Positions 1 through 9,540 of a stretch of DNA of 64,000 nt are shown piece by piece. Numbering within the stretch: position 1 is the stretch's first letter; each line of letters opens with the position of its first letter. The notes under the pieces were generated by a model. The model was given only the letters and a program-made list of their open reading frames with translations, had not been told where the DNA came from and did no database searches. Origin of the DNA: Bog-473 sp963744225 (GTDB taxonomy: Bacteria; Actinomycetota; Acidimicrobiia; Acidimicrobiales; RAAP-2); assembly GCA_963744225.1 (NCBI GenBank), contig CAVUSV010000004.1, positions 1,054,001 to 1,118,000 of the forward strand, written 5' to 3'. Position numbers and translations under genes: made by a program.

Positions 1-841
1 GCCCCTCCTTCGCCGCCAACTCGACCTCGGCCCGCATGACCTCGTCGACGACGTCGGACATCGACCCTGGCAGGAGAAGGTGCTCCTGGTAGACGGTCGC
101 CCCGAGGACGCCGTGGCGGTCCCGGAGCGAGCCCTCGTACGCGCCCCGCGAGCTGTGGGCCTTCACCGGTCGCAGGTCGACCAGCACCCAGTCGTCGGCC
201 CGGATGTCCTGCTGGAACCACATGGAGTGGTCGATGGACGGACCGCCCCGGCCCACGATCGACTTGGCCTGCTGGCCGAAGCCCGTCCCGAGGTCGGACA
301 GGTAGGTCAGGCCGGCCCGGTGTACGAGCAGGTCGTCACCCAGCGACGCGGCGGAGCGCACCCAGACGCAGTCGGTGAAGACGCCCTTCAAGAAGTCGGT
401 CGGCGTGACCTCGCGCACCTCTAACAACGGGTTCCACCCTCCCCGGGGCGTGTCCTCGGGTTCGGGCGCCGTGCGCCGAGGGGCGTCGTCGAAATCGCCC
501 CCGTCGCGCTCGATATGAAACGACGTGATCATGGAGAAGATGACCTCGCCGTCCTGGACGGCCACGACGTGGCGGGCCGAGAACGAGCGCCCGTCCCGGT
601 CCCGGTCGACCTCGAGGATGACCGGGAGGTCGCTGCGTCCCGACCGCAGGAAGTAGCCGTGCAGGGAGTGGGGGAGCCGGTCCGGCTCGACCGTGGCCGC
701 CGCGGCCAGCAGGCACTGCGCCGCCACCTGGCCCCCGTACAAGGTCTGGCGCGGCCCGTAGTTGGCGTTGCGCCCGCGGAAGAGGTCGCGGTCGACCCGC
801 TCGAGCGTGAGCAGGGAGGCCAGGTCCTCGGCGAGCTCCAT
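1..841 (-). CDS. tesB: Acyl-CoA thioesterase II (TesB-like), 3' end cut by window edge
   Basis: I translated the minus strand directly; the frame is open for 280 residues and runs off the left edge. TesB enzymes hydrolyse acyl-CoA to free fatty acid and CoA in the cytoplasm. The N-terminal half has the hotdog signature NYGPRQTLYGGQVAAQ followed by HSLHGYFLRSG. The C-terminal half has SIDHSMWFQQDIRADDW and AHSSRG, the usual double-hotdog layout. About 280 residues is close to the full family length, so little is missing. The ATG at 841 lies 5 bp after the stop of the upstream hydrolase, so the two are probably one transcript. The frame is clean. Confidence 0.88.
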   Translation of the reverse strand, partial: MELAEDLASLLTLERVDRDLFRGRNANYGPRQTLYGGQVAAQCLLAAAATVEPDRLPHSLHGYFLRSGRSDLPVILEVDRDRDGRSFSARHVVAVQDGEVIFSMITSFHIERDGGDFDDAPRRTAPEPEDTPRGGWNPLLEVREVTPTDFLKGVFTDCVWVRSAASLGDDLLVHRAGLTYLSDLGTGFGQQAKSIVGRGGPSIDHSMWFQQDIRADDWVLVDLRPVKAHSSRGAYEGSLRDRHGVLGATVYQEHLLLPGSMSDVVDEVMRAEVELAAKEG

Positions 842-846
842 GTCCG

Positions 847-1875
847 TCAGCCGCCGCCCCGCCGGGCCGCCCGCACCCAGTCCACCCACGTCTCGATACG
901 CCGCCACATCAGCTCCCGCGTCCCCCCGAAGTTGTGCATATGCCCCATTCTCGGACAGATGAACAGGTCCACGCTGCCGCGCCGACACGTACGCCCGGGG
1001 CTCGCCCCGCGGTCGACCAGCACGTCACGCTCGCCGAGCGCCACCAGCACCGGGGAGCGGATGGCCGCCGCCTCCGGCGCCACGCCACCCGGGGTGACGC
1101 ACCACAGGGCGACCGTCATCGGGACGGTGGCCGAGCCCCACGGCGGCACGTCCCCGTGGCGGGCCGGGAAGTCGTCGAGGTCCCGCCGCACCAGCTCGGG
1201 ATCGATGTCGTCGTAGTGGAAGCCCCAGGCCATGGCCGCCATGTCCGGGACGTCCGCCGGGTCGAGCTCGGCCAGCGCCGGCCCGTTGGTGACGACGCCG
1301 TCGGAGGGCATCGTGTCGCGGGGCATCCACGGCATGGCGAGCGGCGGCGATCCGGGCGCCGTCGGCGGGTGCGTGTGCACCGCGCTGTAGCCCAGCACCC
1401 CGATGCCGTCGTAGCAGTGGTACCGGCCCTGCTGGACCACTGTCAGGGCGCCGCCCATCGACTGCCCGATCCCGATCGTCACGGGGTGCTCGACGCTCGG
1501 GAGCCCGTCGATCAGGGTGCCGGCCGCCAGCTTCTGCAACACATCGGCCTCGGCGGCCTGACTCGCCGCCACGACCGGGGTGTAGCTCAGCCGCTCCGAG
1601 TCGTGCAGGGAGCTGTCGCCCACGCCGAGATGGTCGAGCGAGACGAAGATCCAGCCGCGCTCGGCGTGCCACGCGGCCTGGGCGCCCGAGGCCGGTCCCG
1701 GCAGATCCTCGGTGTAGTAGCCGCGCCCGTACCCGCCGCCGGGCTTCCCGAAGCAGACGACCGGGTCGATCCCGAGGGCGTCGGGGACGGTGACGGTGAG
1801 TGCGATGTGTGCGGGCTCACCGAGGCCCGCCGCCTCCGTGACGTCGACCTGAAGCTGCACATCCATCGATGGCAC
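847..1875 (-). CDS. Alpha/beta hydrolase
   Basis: A 342-residue serine hydrolase. The nucleophile elbow is GQSMGG near residue 160, a candidate acid is in GERDVLVD, and the catalytic histidine is probably in GHMHNFGGTRELMWRR near the C terminus. It has no signal peptide, so it is likely cytoplasmic. The substrate is unknown. It sits directly upstream of the TesB gene and downstream of an SDR dehydrogenase on the same strand, which suggests acyl-CoA or ester catabolism, but that is inference. Two ATGs lie at the start (residues 1 and 4), so the exact start is open by three codons. Confidence 0.75.
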   Translation of the reverse strand: MPSMDVQLQVDVTEAAGLGEPAHIALTVTVPDALGIDPVVCFGKPGGGYGRGYYTEDLPGPASGAQAAWHAERGWIFVSLDHLGVGDSSLHDSERLSYTPVVAASQAAEADVLQKLAAGTLIDGLPSVEHPVTIGIGQSMGGALTVVQQGRYHCYDGIGVLGYSAVHTHPPTAPGSPPLAMPWMPRDTMPSDGVVTNGPALAELDPADVPDMAAMAWGFHYDDIDPELVRRDLDDFPARHGDVPPWGSATVPMTVALWCVTPGGVAPEAAAIRSPVLVALGERDVLVDRGASPGRTCRRGSVDLFICPRMGHMHNFGGTRELMWRRIETWVDWVRAARRGGG

Positions 1876-1899
1876 CGCGCCGTTTTCTACGGGCGATCG

Positions 1900-2658
1900 T
1901 TACTTGGGCGCGAAGCGTTGCCCGGCGTCCAGTCGGATGCAGGAGCCGTTCAGCATCGGGTTCTCGACGATGGCCACGGCGAGCTTGGCGTACTCCTCGG
2001 GGCGGCCCATGCGCTTCGGGAACGCGGCGTCCTTGGTGAGGACGTCGGCGAACTCGTCAGGGATCCCTTCGGTGAGGCCGGTGCTGAACAGGCTGGGCGC
2101 GATGGTCAGGACCCGGATGCCCAGACTGCCGAGGTCCCGGGCCATGGTCAGCGTCATGCCGGCGATACCGGCCTTGGCCGCCGAATAGGCCACCTGCCCG
2201 ATCTGACCTTCGAAGGCCGCAATCGACGCGGTGTCGATGATGACGCCGCGTTCGCCGTCCTCGGGCTCGTTGCTCGACATATGGAAGGCCTGCAGGCGGT
2301 TGAGGTTGAACGTGCCGATGAGGTTGAGCTCGATCGTGCGCCGGAAGTCTCCGAGCGGGTGGGGTCCCTCCTTGGAGAGCGTCCGTTTGGCCGTGCCGCC
2401 CCCCGCCGTGTTGACCGCGATGTGCAGGCCGCCGAGCGCGGCAACGGCATCGCCGAGGGCGGCCTCGGTCTGGTTCTCGTCGAGCACGTCGACCTCGTGG
2501 AACGTCCCGCCGAGCTCCTTGGCCACCTCGGCACCGGCTGAGGACGGCAGGTCGAGGATGGCGACGTCGGCCCCCTTCTGATGCAAGAGCTCGGCGGTGG
2601 CCTTGGCCATGCCCGACGCTCCGCCGGCGATGACGGCCTTCTTCCCCTGAATCTCCAC
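1900..2658 (-). CDS. Short-chain dehydrogenase, type-2 3-hydroxyacyl-CoA dehydrogenase-like
   Basis: NAD(P)-dependent SDR of 252 residues. The Rossmann motif is GGASGMAKATAELL, NTAGGG stands in place of NNAG, the catalytic motif is YSAAK, and IAPSLFSTGL matches the HSD10-like subgroup, which oxidises 3-hydroxyacyl-CoA. I chose the GTG at 2658 because GAGGAAG lies 5 bp upstream. The longer open frame to 2733 adds 25 residues unlike any SDR N terminus. It probably acts with the adjacent thioesterase and hydrolase in fatty-acyl breakdown. The neighbour context supports the lipid role; the substrate is inferred. Confidence 0.82.
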   Translation of the reverse strand: MEIQGKKAVIAGGASGMAKATAELLHQKGADVAILDLPSSAGAEVAKELGGTFHEVDVLDENQTEAALGDAVAALGGLHIAVNTAGGGTAKRTLSKEGPHPLGDFRRTIELNLIGTFNLNRLQAFHMSSNEPEDGERGVIIDTASIAAFEGQIGQVAYSAAKAGIAGMTLTMARDLGSLGIRVLTIAPSLFSTGLTEGIPDEFADVLTKDAAFPKRMGRPEEYAKLAVAIVENPMLNGSCIRLDAGQRFAPK

Positions 2659-2693
2659 GGCGTCTTCCTCTCTGTCACGTGCTGTCTTGCCTT

Positions 2694-2710
2694 GAGTAGG
2701 TTTCTTACTC
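2694..2710. promoter_or_regulatory. Short inverted repeat in the divergent SDR/hydrolase promoter region
   Basis: GAGTA and TACTC arms are separated by 7 bp, about 36 bp upstream of the SDR start, in the 196-bp gap between divergent genes. The placement fits an operator, for example for a TetR-family repressor. The arms are short enough to occur by chance. Confidence 0.25.
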
Positions 2711-2854
2711 CATCGCCCGGAAGGGCGGCACATCGTATTCTCGACCCTCGCTGCGTCCCGGGCTTGTCGGTCCCTCGGCAGCGAACAAGTAGCCCCGAAG
2801 AGGGCCCAAAGTGAGCCGGGCCGGTCTTCCGTCCCGAGAGGGAGGGCGAATCAC

Positions 2855-4276
2855 ATGGCCACGACATTCCGCGAGATGCCCGGTGCGGCGCCGGACATCA
2901 TGCGGGACTACGACATTGCGACCCTCGGGTACGCCGAGACCGAGTACGCCGTCGAGGGGACGGCGACTTCGTACGAGCTGCAGGGCGAGCGGGGGTTCGA
3001 CGGCCGCTGGCCGGTCAGGCCGGGTGACGAGGCGAAGTTTCGCACCCGGATCGTGGTGCGCCGGCCGTCAGACCCGGACCGGTTCAGCGGCACCGTCATC
3101 GTCGAATGGCACAACGTGTCGGCCGGTATCGACGCCGCGCCCGATTGGGCCTTCTTCCACCGGCACCTCGTGGCCCACGGCCACGCCTGGGTCGGGGTGT
3201 CGGCCCAGAAGGTGGGCATCGACGGCGGAAGCTTCGTCGAGGGTATCCACCTGAAGCTGCTTGCACCCGAGCGGTACGCCGACCTCGAGCATCCCGGCGA
3301 TGCCTGGTCGTTCGACATGTTCTCCCAGGTGGGTGCTCTGCTGCGGCGTCCCCCGGACGAGAATCCGCTGGGCGGCGGCCTTGTTGCCGAGCATGTGCTC
3401 GCCGCTGGCGAATCCCAGTCCTCCGCGTGCCTGATCACCTATATCAACGCGATCGACACGCACGCGCAGGTGTTCGACGGCTTCTTCCTGCACGGCCGTC
3501 CAGGAGTGGGAGTTGCCATCGACGGCGTCTTCGTGTCGGCGACCCAGCGGCACAGTCTCGAGGACACGACCCGATCGATTTCGGCCAAGGGCGAGCGCAT
3601 CCGGGACGACACCCGGGTGCCGGTGCTGGTCCTCCAGAGCGAGACCGACGTCATCCTGCTCGGGAGCGCCCGGGCTAAACAGCCCGACTCCGAGCGCATC
3701 CGAGTCTGGGAGATGGCCGGCGCGGCCCACGCGGACACGTACACCATCAGCGCCGGCCGTCGTGACGACGGGACGCTGGGAGGCGAGCGGTTGGCAGAGT
3801 TCATGCTCCCGACCGCCAACATCATGATCGGGCGCACGGACACGCCCATCAACGCCGGTCCTCAGCAGCACTACGTCGCCCAGGCTGCGCTGTGGCACCT
3901 GGTGCAGTGGGCCACCGGCGGCGCGGCCCCGCCCCAGGCCCCAAGGCTCGAGCTCGACGACGGGGAAACCGGCTATCGCGTCGACGACCTGGGCCTTGCG
4001 CTCGGTGGCATCCGCACCCCGTGGGTGGACGTGCCCACAGCAGTCCTGTCCGGCCTCGGCCAGTCGGGTGAGTCCTTCGCCGTGCTCTTTGGCCGGACGG
4101 TTCCCTTCGACGCGGCGAAGCTGGCGGCCCTCTATCCAGGGGGCAAGGCCGACTACATGGAACGGTTTGCGGCGTCACTCGACGCATCGATCGTGAAGGG
4201 TTTCCTCCTCGAGGAGGACCGTGCAGAGATTCTCGACGTGGCCGCTGGTTCGTATCCGCTGCGCCTCGCCGACTGA
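2855..4276 (+). CDS. Alpha/beta hydrolase domain-containing protein (Abhydrolase_10 type)
   Basis: A 473-residue protein of the large actinobacterial/proteobacterial 'alpha/beta hydrolase domain' family. It has FSGTVIVEWHNVSAG near residue 85, the nucleophile elbow AAGESQSS near 188, an acid in LVLQSETDVI, and a histidine in GAAHAD. There is no signal peptide. The ATG follows GAGAGGGAGGGCG, a good ribosome site. The biochemical role of the family is poorly known; an esterase or lactonase is likely. It is transcribed divergently from the SDR cluster and is intact. Confidence 0.8.
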   Translation: MATTFREMPGAAPDIMRDYDIATLGYAETEYAVEGTATSYELQGERGFDGRWPVRPGDEAKFRTRIVVRRPSDPDRFSGTVIVEWHNVSAGIDAAPDWAFFHRHLVAHGHAWVGVSAQKVGIDGGSFVEGIHLKLLAPERYADLEHPGDAWSFDMFSQVGALLRRPPDENPLGGGLVAEHVLAAGESQSSACLITYINAIDTHAQVFDGFFLHGRPGVGVAIDGVFVSATQRHSLEDTTRSISAKGERIRDDTRVPVLVLQSETDVILLGSARAKQPDSERIRVWEMAGAAHADTYTISAGRRDDGTLGGERLAEFMLPTANIMIGRTDTPINAGPQQHYVAQAALWHLVQWATGGAAPPQAPRLELDDGETGYRVDDLGLALGGIRTPWVDVPTAVLSGLGQSGESFAVLFGRTVPFDAAKLAALYPGGKADYMERFAASLDASIVKGFLLEEDRAEILDVAAGSYPLRLAD

Positions 4277-4326
4277 GGCTGAAGTTTTGCAGAGCTTCCG
4301 CTTGGGGAAGCGACCGTTCCCCTCCG

Positions 4327-5481
4327 ATGCCCGACGCCGATGCTGACGAAGTTGTCGACGACGACCTGATGTCGGTCGCCGTGTTGTCCAACGAGGACAT
4401 CATGGAACTGGCCGAGGAGTCCTCCCGCCAAATGGCCTCCCTGGCGGGACGCATCGTCGTGCTCCTCGGAGAGCTTGGACGACGCGAGGGATGGCGGGCC
4501 GAAGGCGCGACCTCTCTCGAGGCCTGGGTCGTGGAGCGCTGCGGGGTCTCGGTCCCGACGGCCCGGGCCTGGGCCCACGTGGCGGAAAGGTTGTTCGACC
4601 TTCCGCATCTGGCCGCGGGACTTGCCGAGGGTGAGCTCACCTTCGACAAGGTCCGTGCCGTGGTCGATACCGCGACACCGGAGACCGATCGCGACATTCG
4701 GGAGCGGGCCAGGGACTGCTCTGTGCGCGAGCTCGTCCAACTCAACCGGTCGGCCGAGGGTGTGTCGGGGGCGACCGCCAAGGCGGACTACGAGATGCGC
4801 TCGGTCCGTTTCAACGACACCTTCCGCACCGTGACGGCCCAGCTGCCGCCCGAGTCCTATGCCGAGGTCCGAGCGTGTCTCGAGGACCGGGCCCGGCGGA
4901 TTCCGTCCGACGGCGAGACCCGCTGGGACCAGCGCCTCTGCGACGGCTTCTTGGAGATGGTCCGTGACGGCGGGCGCAAGGGTGCGACGGGCTCGTACTT
5001 CGTGGTGGCCCACGTGCCGCTGACCGCACTGCTCGACGAGTCGTCGGAGCTGGCCGGTGAGCTCGAGCGAGGCGGCCTGCTCAGTTGTGAGACCGTGCAC
5101 CGCATCGCCTGCGACTCGACCATCGCTCTCGCCGTTGACGACGATGTCGGCCACACCATGTACGAGGGTCGGAGCCGGCGGGATCCGACCGACACCCAAC
5201 GCCGGGAGATCATGCGCCGAGACCGACACTGCCGATTCCCAGGGTGCACGAATGTGACGTTCACCAACGTGCACCACATCGTGCCGTGGAAGCCCGACGG
5301 CCGCACCGATCTCGACAACCTCGCGTTGCTGTGTGAGTACCACCACCATCGGGTGCACAGCCGAGAATGGACGATGTCCGGAGATGCCAACGCCGAGCTG
5401 ATGTTCGTCGGTCCCACCGGCCGAGTCATGACGTCGCGGCCGTCGACACTGTGGTCGAGCCACCGCCGCGCCACGAACTGA
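4327..5481 (+). CDS. DUF222 / HNH endonuclease domain protein (13E12-like)
   Basis: 384 residues. The N-terminal two thirds match the actinobacterial DUF222 region (AGRIVVLLGELGRREGW, then VSVPTARAWAHVAERL). The C terminus is an HNH nuclease with CRFPGC near residue 301, HHIVPW near 316, DLDNLALLCEYHHHRVH and WTMSGD. Such genes occur in many copies in actinobacterial genomes; the role is unknown, and repeat-like or nuclease activity is presumed. The frame is complete. It converges on the CDF transporter. Confidence 0.85.
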   Translation: MPDADADEVVDDDLMSVAVLSNEDIMELAEESSRQMASLAGRIVVLLGELGRREGWRAEGATSLEAWVVERCGVSVPTARAWAHVAERLFDLPHLAAGLAEGELTFDKVRAVVDTATPETDRDIRERARDCSVRELVQLNRSAEGVSGATAKADYEMRSVRFNDTFRTVTAQLPPESYAEVRACLEDRARRIPSDGETRWDQRLCDGFLEMVRDGGRKGATGSYFVVAHVPLTALLDESSELAGELERGGLLSCETVHRIACDSTIALAVDDDVGHTMYEGRSRRDPTDTQRREIMRRDRHCRFPGCTNVTFTNVHHIVPWKPDGRTDLDNLALLCEYHHHRVHSREWTMSGDANAELMFVGPTGRVMTSRPSTLWSSHRRATN

Positions 5482-5484
5482 CCG

Positions 5485-5525
5485 TTCCGGGCCAACCGGA
5501 AGGATCCCAGGCGGCGTCAGGCCGC
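5485..5525. terminator. Paired hairpins between convergent genes
   Basis: Two small perfect stems lie in the 70-bp gap between convergent genes: TTCCGG/CCGGAA (loop GCCAA, 5485-5501) and GCGGC/GCCGC (loop GTCAG, 5511-5525). No long U tract is present. The placement fits a bidirectional terminator. Confidence 0.45.
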
Positions 5526-5551
5526 TTCTGAATCGGGACAACGGCCGTCCT

Positions 5552-6610
5552 CTACACGGGCGTCCGGTGGTGCCTCGTCTCGGCATGCGGGTCGCGTCCG
5601 TCCTGAGTCGACGGGTCGGTGTGCACGATGGCGTCGCTGAGGCGCGGCAACTGGTGCAAGAGCTCGTGGTACGCCCGCTCAGCGATGTCGTGCGCGGCGA
5701 CGACGCTGAGGCCCCGGTCCACCACGAGGCGGATCTCGGCGTGGAGCTGGTGCCCCACCCATCGGATGCGGACGTCGCCGACGCCCGCGACGCCGTCCAC
5801 GTGTCCCAAGATGTGCTCGGCCTGGACCACGAGCGCGGGGTCCACGGCGTCCATGAGCCGCTGGCCGATGCTGCTGGCGGTCCGGATCAAGACGAGAAAG
5901 ATGAGCAAGCTGATCAGGAGTCCGACCACCGGATCGGCCCAAGGCGCCCCGAGCGCCACCCCGATGGCACCGACCAGCACGGCGAACGACGCGATGCCGT
6001 CGGTACGCGCGTGCAGCCCGTCGGCTTCGAGCGCCGCCGAACCGATGCGCTGTCCGACGCGCAGTCGGTATTGGGCGACGACTTCGTTGCCGGCGACACC
6101 GACGACCGCGGCGATCATCACGGCCGGTAGGTGTTGGACGTTCTGGGGGTGGATGAGGCGCTCGATGGACTGCCAAGCCGTCAGCGCACCCGAGAGCGCG
6201 ACCACTGTCACGACGACGATGCCGGCCAGGTCCTCGGCCCGGCCGTACCCATAGGTGAACCGCCTGGTCGGTGGACTTCGCCCCAAGCTAAAGGCCACCC
6301 ACAGGGGCAGGGCGGTCAAGGCGTCGGAGAAGTTGTGCAGGGTGTCGCCGAGCAGCGCGACGGACCCGCTGAGGGCGACCACGAGCCCCTGGACAATCGC
6401 AGTCAGTCCGAGCACGCCGAGCGCGATCTTGACCGCTCGTATTCCTCGGCTGCTCGCCTCCAAGGCCTGATCGACGCTTTCGGCCACGTCGTGACGGTGC
6501 GGGACGAAGATGCTTCGGGCGAAGCCGATGAATCCCGCCGGGTGGACATGGTGCTGACCGGCGCGGTGGTGCCCATGGTCATGGGAATCGTCATGCGCAA
6601 CGTTGGTCAT
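5552..6610 (-). CDS. Cation diffusion facilitator (CDF) metal exporter
   Basis: 352-residue inner-membrane metal/proton antiporter. A His-rich N terminus (HDHGHH, QHHVHP) precedes six expected membrane segments. The metal-site motifs HNFSD (residues 92-96) and HARTD (200-204) are present. A cytoplasmic C-terminal domain contains GVGDVRIRWVGHQLHAEIRL. It exports divalent metals such as Zn, Co, Fe or Mn; the ion is not clear from sequence. It is transcribed away from the NRAMP importer and MgtC genes, so the region handles metals. The frame is intact. Confidence 0.88.
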   Translation of the reverse strand: MTNVAHDDSHDHGHHRAGQHHVHPAGFIGFARSIFVPHRHDVAESVDQALEASSRGIRAVKIALGVLGLTAIVQGLVVALSGSVALLGDTLHNFSDALTALPLWVAFSLGRSPPTRRFTYGYGRAEDLAGIVVVTVVALSGALTAWQSIERLIHPQNVQHLPAVMIAAVVGVAGNEVVAQYRLRVGQRIGSAALEADGLHARTDGIASFAVLVGAIGVALGAPWADPVVGLLISLLIFLVLIRTASSIGQRLMDAVDPALVVQAEHILGHVDGVAGVGDVRIRWVGHQLHAEIRLVVDRGLSVVAAHDIAERAYHELLHQLPRLSDAIVHTDPSTQDGRDPHAETRHHRTPV

Positions 6611-6839
6611 GGCGACAGCCTCTCGCCTGTTTCGTGCCGATGCACGTTGCGAATGACACGCAACTGCGACAGCGATGCCGGTTATGAAATGCCGGGCCGT
6701 CCGGGTAAGCTGTGCGTTGACGCCCGCATCGCATGTCTGAAGGGAGGGCCGGTCATGAGCTCAGAACCTCATAGTTGCCAGCCCCCACAGCCGTGCCCCG
6801 GCGTCGTTTCCCGCCTGATCTAGGTCTGCACTCGATCAG

Positions 6840-7037
6840 CCGCCCGACGTCGGGGTCCTCGCAGGTGCATCTCACCCGCGCCGCCTGCGCCTTCGCAGGT
6901 CCTTTGCCAAATCCGACGTAACCGTCGGACCCGCTCGACTCTTCCACGATCGAGACGGAGAACCCTTCCCCGGCCTTCTGCTGACGTCTGACGTCCGACG
7001 GTCGAAGAAGCGTTCTCCTCGTAATAAGGAGACAACG
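6840..7037 (+). promoter_or_regulatory. Structured 5' leader upstream of the NRAMP gene
   Basis: The 427-bp divergent gap (6611-7037) has no convincing gene. Its right half holds three clean stems on the NRAMP sense strand: CCTGCG/CGCAGG (6884-6899, loop CCTT), TCCGACG/CGTCGGA (6912-6929, loop TAAC) and CTCGA/TCGAG (6934-6954). A ribosome site, AAGGAG, follows at about 7025. NRAMP and MgtC genes are often under metal-sensing leaders, so a riboswitch or attenuator is possible. I could not match it to a known class. Confidence 0.4.
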
Positions 7038-8688
7038 ATGGAGAACTTCACCCAACTCGCACCACCCGGCCGGGACGTCGCCGTCCTCGACGAGGCCCAC
7101 GTGGGCCACATCAATGGAGCCCTGGGCACTATCGAGCACGGCGACACGGCGGCACGCTCGAAGCTGTCGCTCAAGTTCAAGACCCTGCTGGCCATCGTCG
7201 GGCCCGGGCTCATCGTCATGGTCGGCGACAACGACGCCGGCGCCTTTTCGACGTACGGCCAGGCCGGCCAGAACTTCGGCACGCCAGCTCGTATGGACGC
7301 TCGGCCTCCTCATCCCGGTCCTCTACGTCTGCCAGGAAATGGTCCTGCGCCTCGGTGCGGTGACCGGTGTCGGGCACGCTCGCCTGATCCTCGAGCGCTT
7401 CGGCAGGTTCTGGGGTGCATTCAGCGTCATCGACCTCTTCCTCTTGAACGCGCTCACCATCGTCACGGAGTTCATTGGGATCTCCCTCGCCGTCTCCTAT
7501 CTCGGTCTGCCCAAGGTCCCCTCGGTGATCGTCGCCACGGTTGCCATCGTCGGCGCGGTGAGCACGGGAAGCTTCCGGCGCTTCGAGCGGCTCTGTCTGA
7601 TGCTCGTGGCCGGATCGCTCCTGCTCATCCCCATCGTCCTCATGGTGCACCCGCCGATCGGCCAGGTCGCGCACGACTTCGTCGTGCCGCGCATCCCCCA
7701 CGGCGCAGCCGCTGTCCTCGGTGATGCTGCTGGTCATCGGGATCGTGGGGACGACGGTCGCTCCGTGGCAGCTGTTCTTCCAGCAGTCCTACATCATCGA
7801 CAAGCGCATCACGCCCCGGTGGATCAACTATGAGCGCATCGACCTCGTCATCGGCATCGCGTTGGTGGTCATCGGCGGGGTGGCGATCATGGGCTTCACG
7901 TCGGCCGCCTTCGCCCACACGCCCGGCTTCGGCAACTTCACCGACGCCGGAGGGGTCGCCCACGGGTTGGCGACCTCGGTCTCGCGCACGGTGGGGGATC
8001 TGTTCGCGATCGCCCTGATCGACGCGGCCATCATCGGTGCGGCCGCAGTCGGGCTCGCGACGGCATACGCCACCAGCGACGTGTTGAACCAGAAGCACTC
8101 GCTGCACCGCCCCGTGACCCAGGCCAAGGGGTTCTACGCCTGCTACGCCGGCCTCATCGCGCTGGCCGCTGCCCTGGTCCTCATCCCCCAGGTGCCCCTT
8201 GGGCTGCTGACCTTGGGTGTCCAGGTCCTGGCCGGCGTCCTCCTGCCCAGCGCAGTCGTCTTCCTGGCGATCCTGTGCAACGACAAGGCCGTGCTGGGCC
8301 CCTGGGTCAACGGCAAGAAGCTCAACATCGTGACCGGGGTGATCATCTGGGTCCTGGTGATTTTGTCGGTCATCCTCACCGCCAGCGTGCTGTTCCCCGC
8401 TATCACGGGCACGCAGATCGTCGGCGTCATGGTCGTGGGACGGTCGGTGGCCTGGTTCTGGGGGCGTTCCTCCTGATCCAGGCGCGTCGGCACCAAGACG
8501 AGGTCACCGTGGACGACGTGCTGGCCGAGACCTTGAGCCGTGACACCTGGAGGATGCCTCCACTGGCTCGGCTCGAGCGTCCCGTGATGTCGCGCCAGCG
8601 CAAGATCGGCCTCATGGCGCTCCGCGGCTACCTCGGCGTCGCCCTCATCCTTGTCATCGTGAAGATCGTCGAAGTCGCGGTCAAGTAA
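7038..8688 (+). CDS. NRAMP-family divalent metal transporter, frame-disrupted
   Basis: One membrane transporter read across four open frames. It starts MENFTQLAPPGRDV and has GPGLIVMVGDNDAGAFSTY (the first NRAMP helix with the metal-binding DNDAG). It continues in another frame with IPVLYVCQEMVLRLGAVTG, then APWQLFFQQSYIIDKR, and ends with a short tail to 8688. Frame changes fall near 7275, 7705 and 8440. The spliced length, about 550 residues, is normal for the actinobacterial family, and all core motifs survive, so sequence indels are more likely than decay. It imports Mn/Fe or similar ions with protons. MgtC follows 12 bp later. Confidence 0.8.
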
Positions 8689-8700
8689 GGGAGGACCGGC

Positions 8701-9474
8701 ATGGCTACGGGACTCAACGGCTTCCTCATCTCCCCTTCGGCTGGGCAGATGGCGGACTTCATCGGGCGGGCCGCGGTCGCGCTGTCGCTCGGCGCCCTTA
8801 TCGGGGTCGAGCGACAGTGGCGCCAACGCATGGCCGGGCTGCGGACGAACGCACTCGTTGCGCTGGGTGCGGCGCTCTTCGAGCTGTTCAGCGTGCTCCT
8901 CGGAGGTAGCGCTGGCCAGGACCCCACGCGCATCGCGGCCTACGTCGTCTCCGGTATCGGCTTTCTCGGCGCCGGTGTGATCTTGCGGGACGGTGTCAAT
9001 ATCCGAGGCATCAACACCGCCGCCACGATCTGGTGCTCGGCCGCCGTCGGGGTGCTGGCGGGGGCGGGATATATCTTCGAAGCCATTGTTGGTGCAGTAT
9101 TCGTCGTCAGCGTGCACGCGCTTCTTCGACCGTTGGCTCAGCGCATCGACCGTCTCCCGACGACCGAAGAGAGCGAAGTGGAAACGGTCTACAAGTTTGA
9201 CGCCGTCTGTCGATCAGACGACGAGGCACACATACGGGCGCTCGTCGTTCAAGCGCTGACACGTGACGAGTTCGTGTTGCGCGCCGTTCGAAGCGAGGAC
9301 CTGGACCGGGGAACCGACCTCGTCAAGGTCGAGGCTGAGCTCCAACGCTTTGGCCGGGACGACGTCGCCCTCGAGGGAGCGGTGAGCCGCCTGAGCCTCG
9401 AACCCAGTGTCAGCTCGGTGAGCTGGTACGTGGTCGGAGACGGCGCCGTGGTGCTCGCGGCCTCGGACGAATAG
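8701..9474 (+). CDS. mgtC: MgtC/SapB family membrane protein
   Basis: 257 residues, intact. Four or five membrane segments carry the MgtC signature: GRAAVALSLGALIGVERQW, GLRTNALVALGAALF, VVSGIGFLGAGVILR and GINTAATIWCSAAVG. A cytoplasmic C-terminal domain of about 100 residues follows (EVETVYKFDAVCRSDDEAHIR). MgtC proteins help growth under low Mg or acid stress and can modulate ATP synthase. The gene lies 12 bp after the NRAMP reading with its own GGGAGG site, so it is likely cotranscribed and controlled by the same leader. Confidence 0.88.
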   Translation: MATGLNGFLISPSAGQMADFIGRAAVALSLGALIGVERQWRQRMAGLRTNALVALGAALFELFSVLLGGSAGQDPTRIAAYVVSGIGFLGAGVILRDGVNIRGINTAATIWCSAAVGVLAGAGYIFEAIVGAVFVVSVHALLRPLAQRIDRLPTTEESEVETVYKFDAVCRSDDEAHIRALVVQALTRDEFVLRAVRSEDLDRGTDLVKVEAELQRFGRDDVALEGAVSRLSLEPSVSSVSWYVVGDGAVVLAASDE

Positions 9475-9540
9475 GACTCGTTGGTCTGGCGCCGAGCTAC
9501 TCTGCGCCGACAAGGCCTTTGGAGCTGAGGGAGATCCGCC

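Noticed and set aside
515..2541. Long plus-strand open frames opposite the hydrolase and SDR genes
   Set aside because: They are antisense shadows of high-GC genes: Arg/His/Gly-rich, no motifs, and the minus-strand readings have full catalytic signatures.
7721..8476. Separate 251-aa transporter starting at 7721
   Set aside because: It is the C-terminal half of the NRAMP protein in a shifted frame; the upstream frames supply the missing first helices without a gap.
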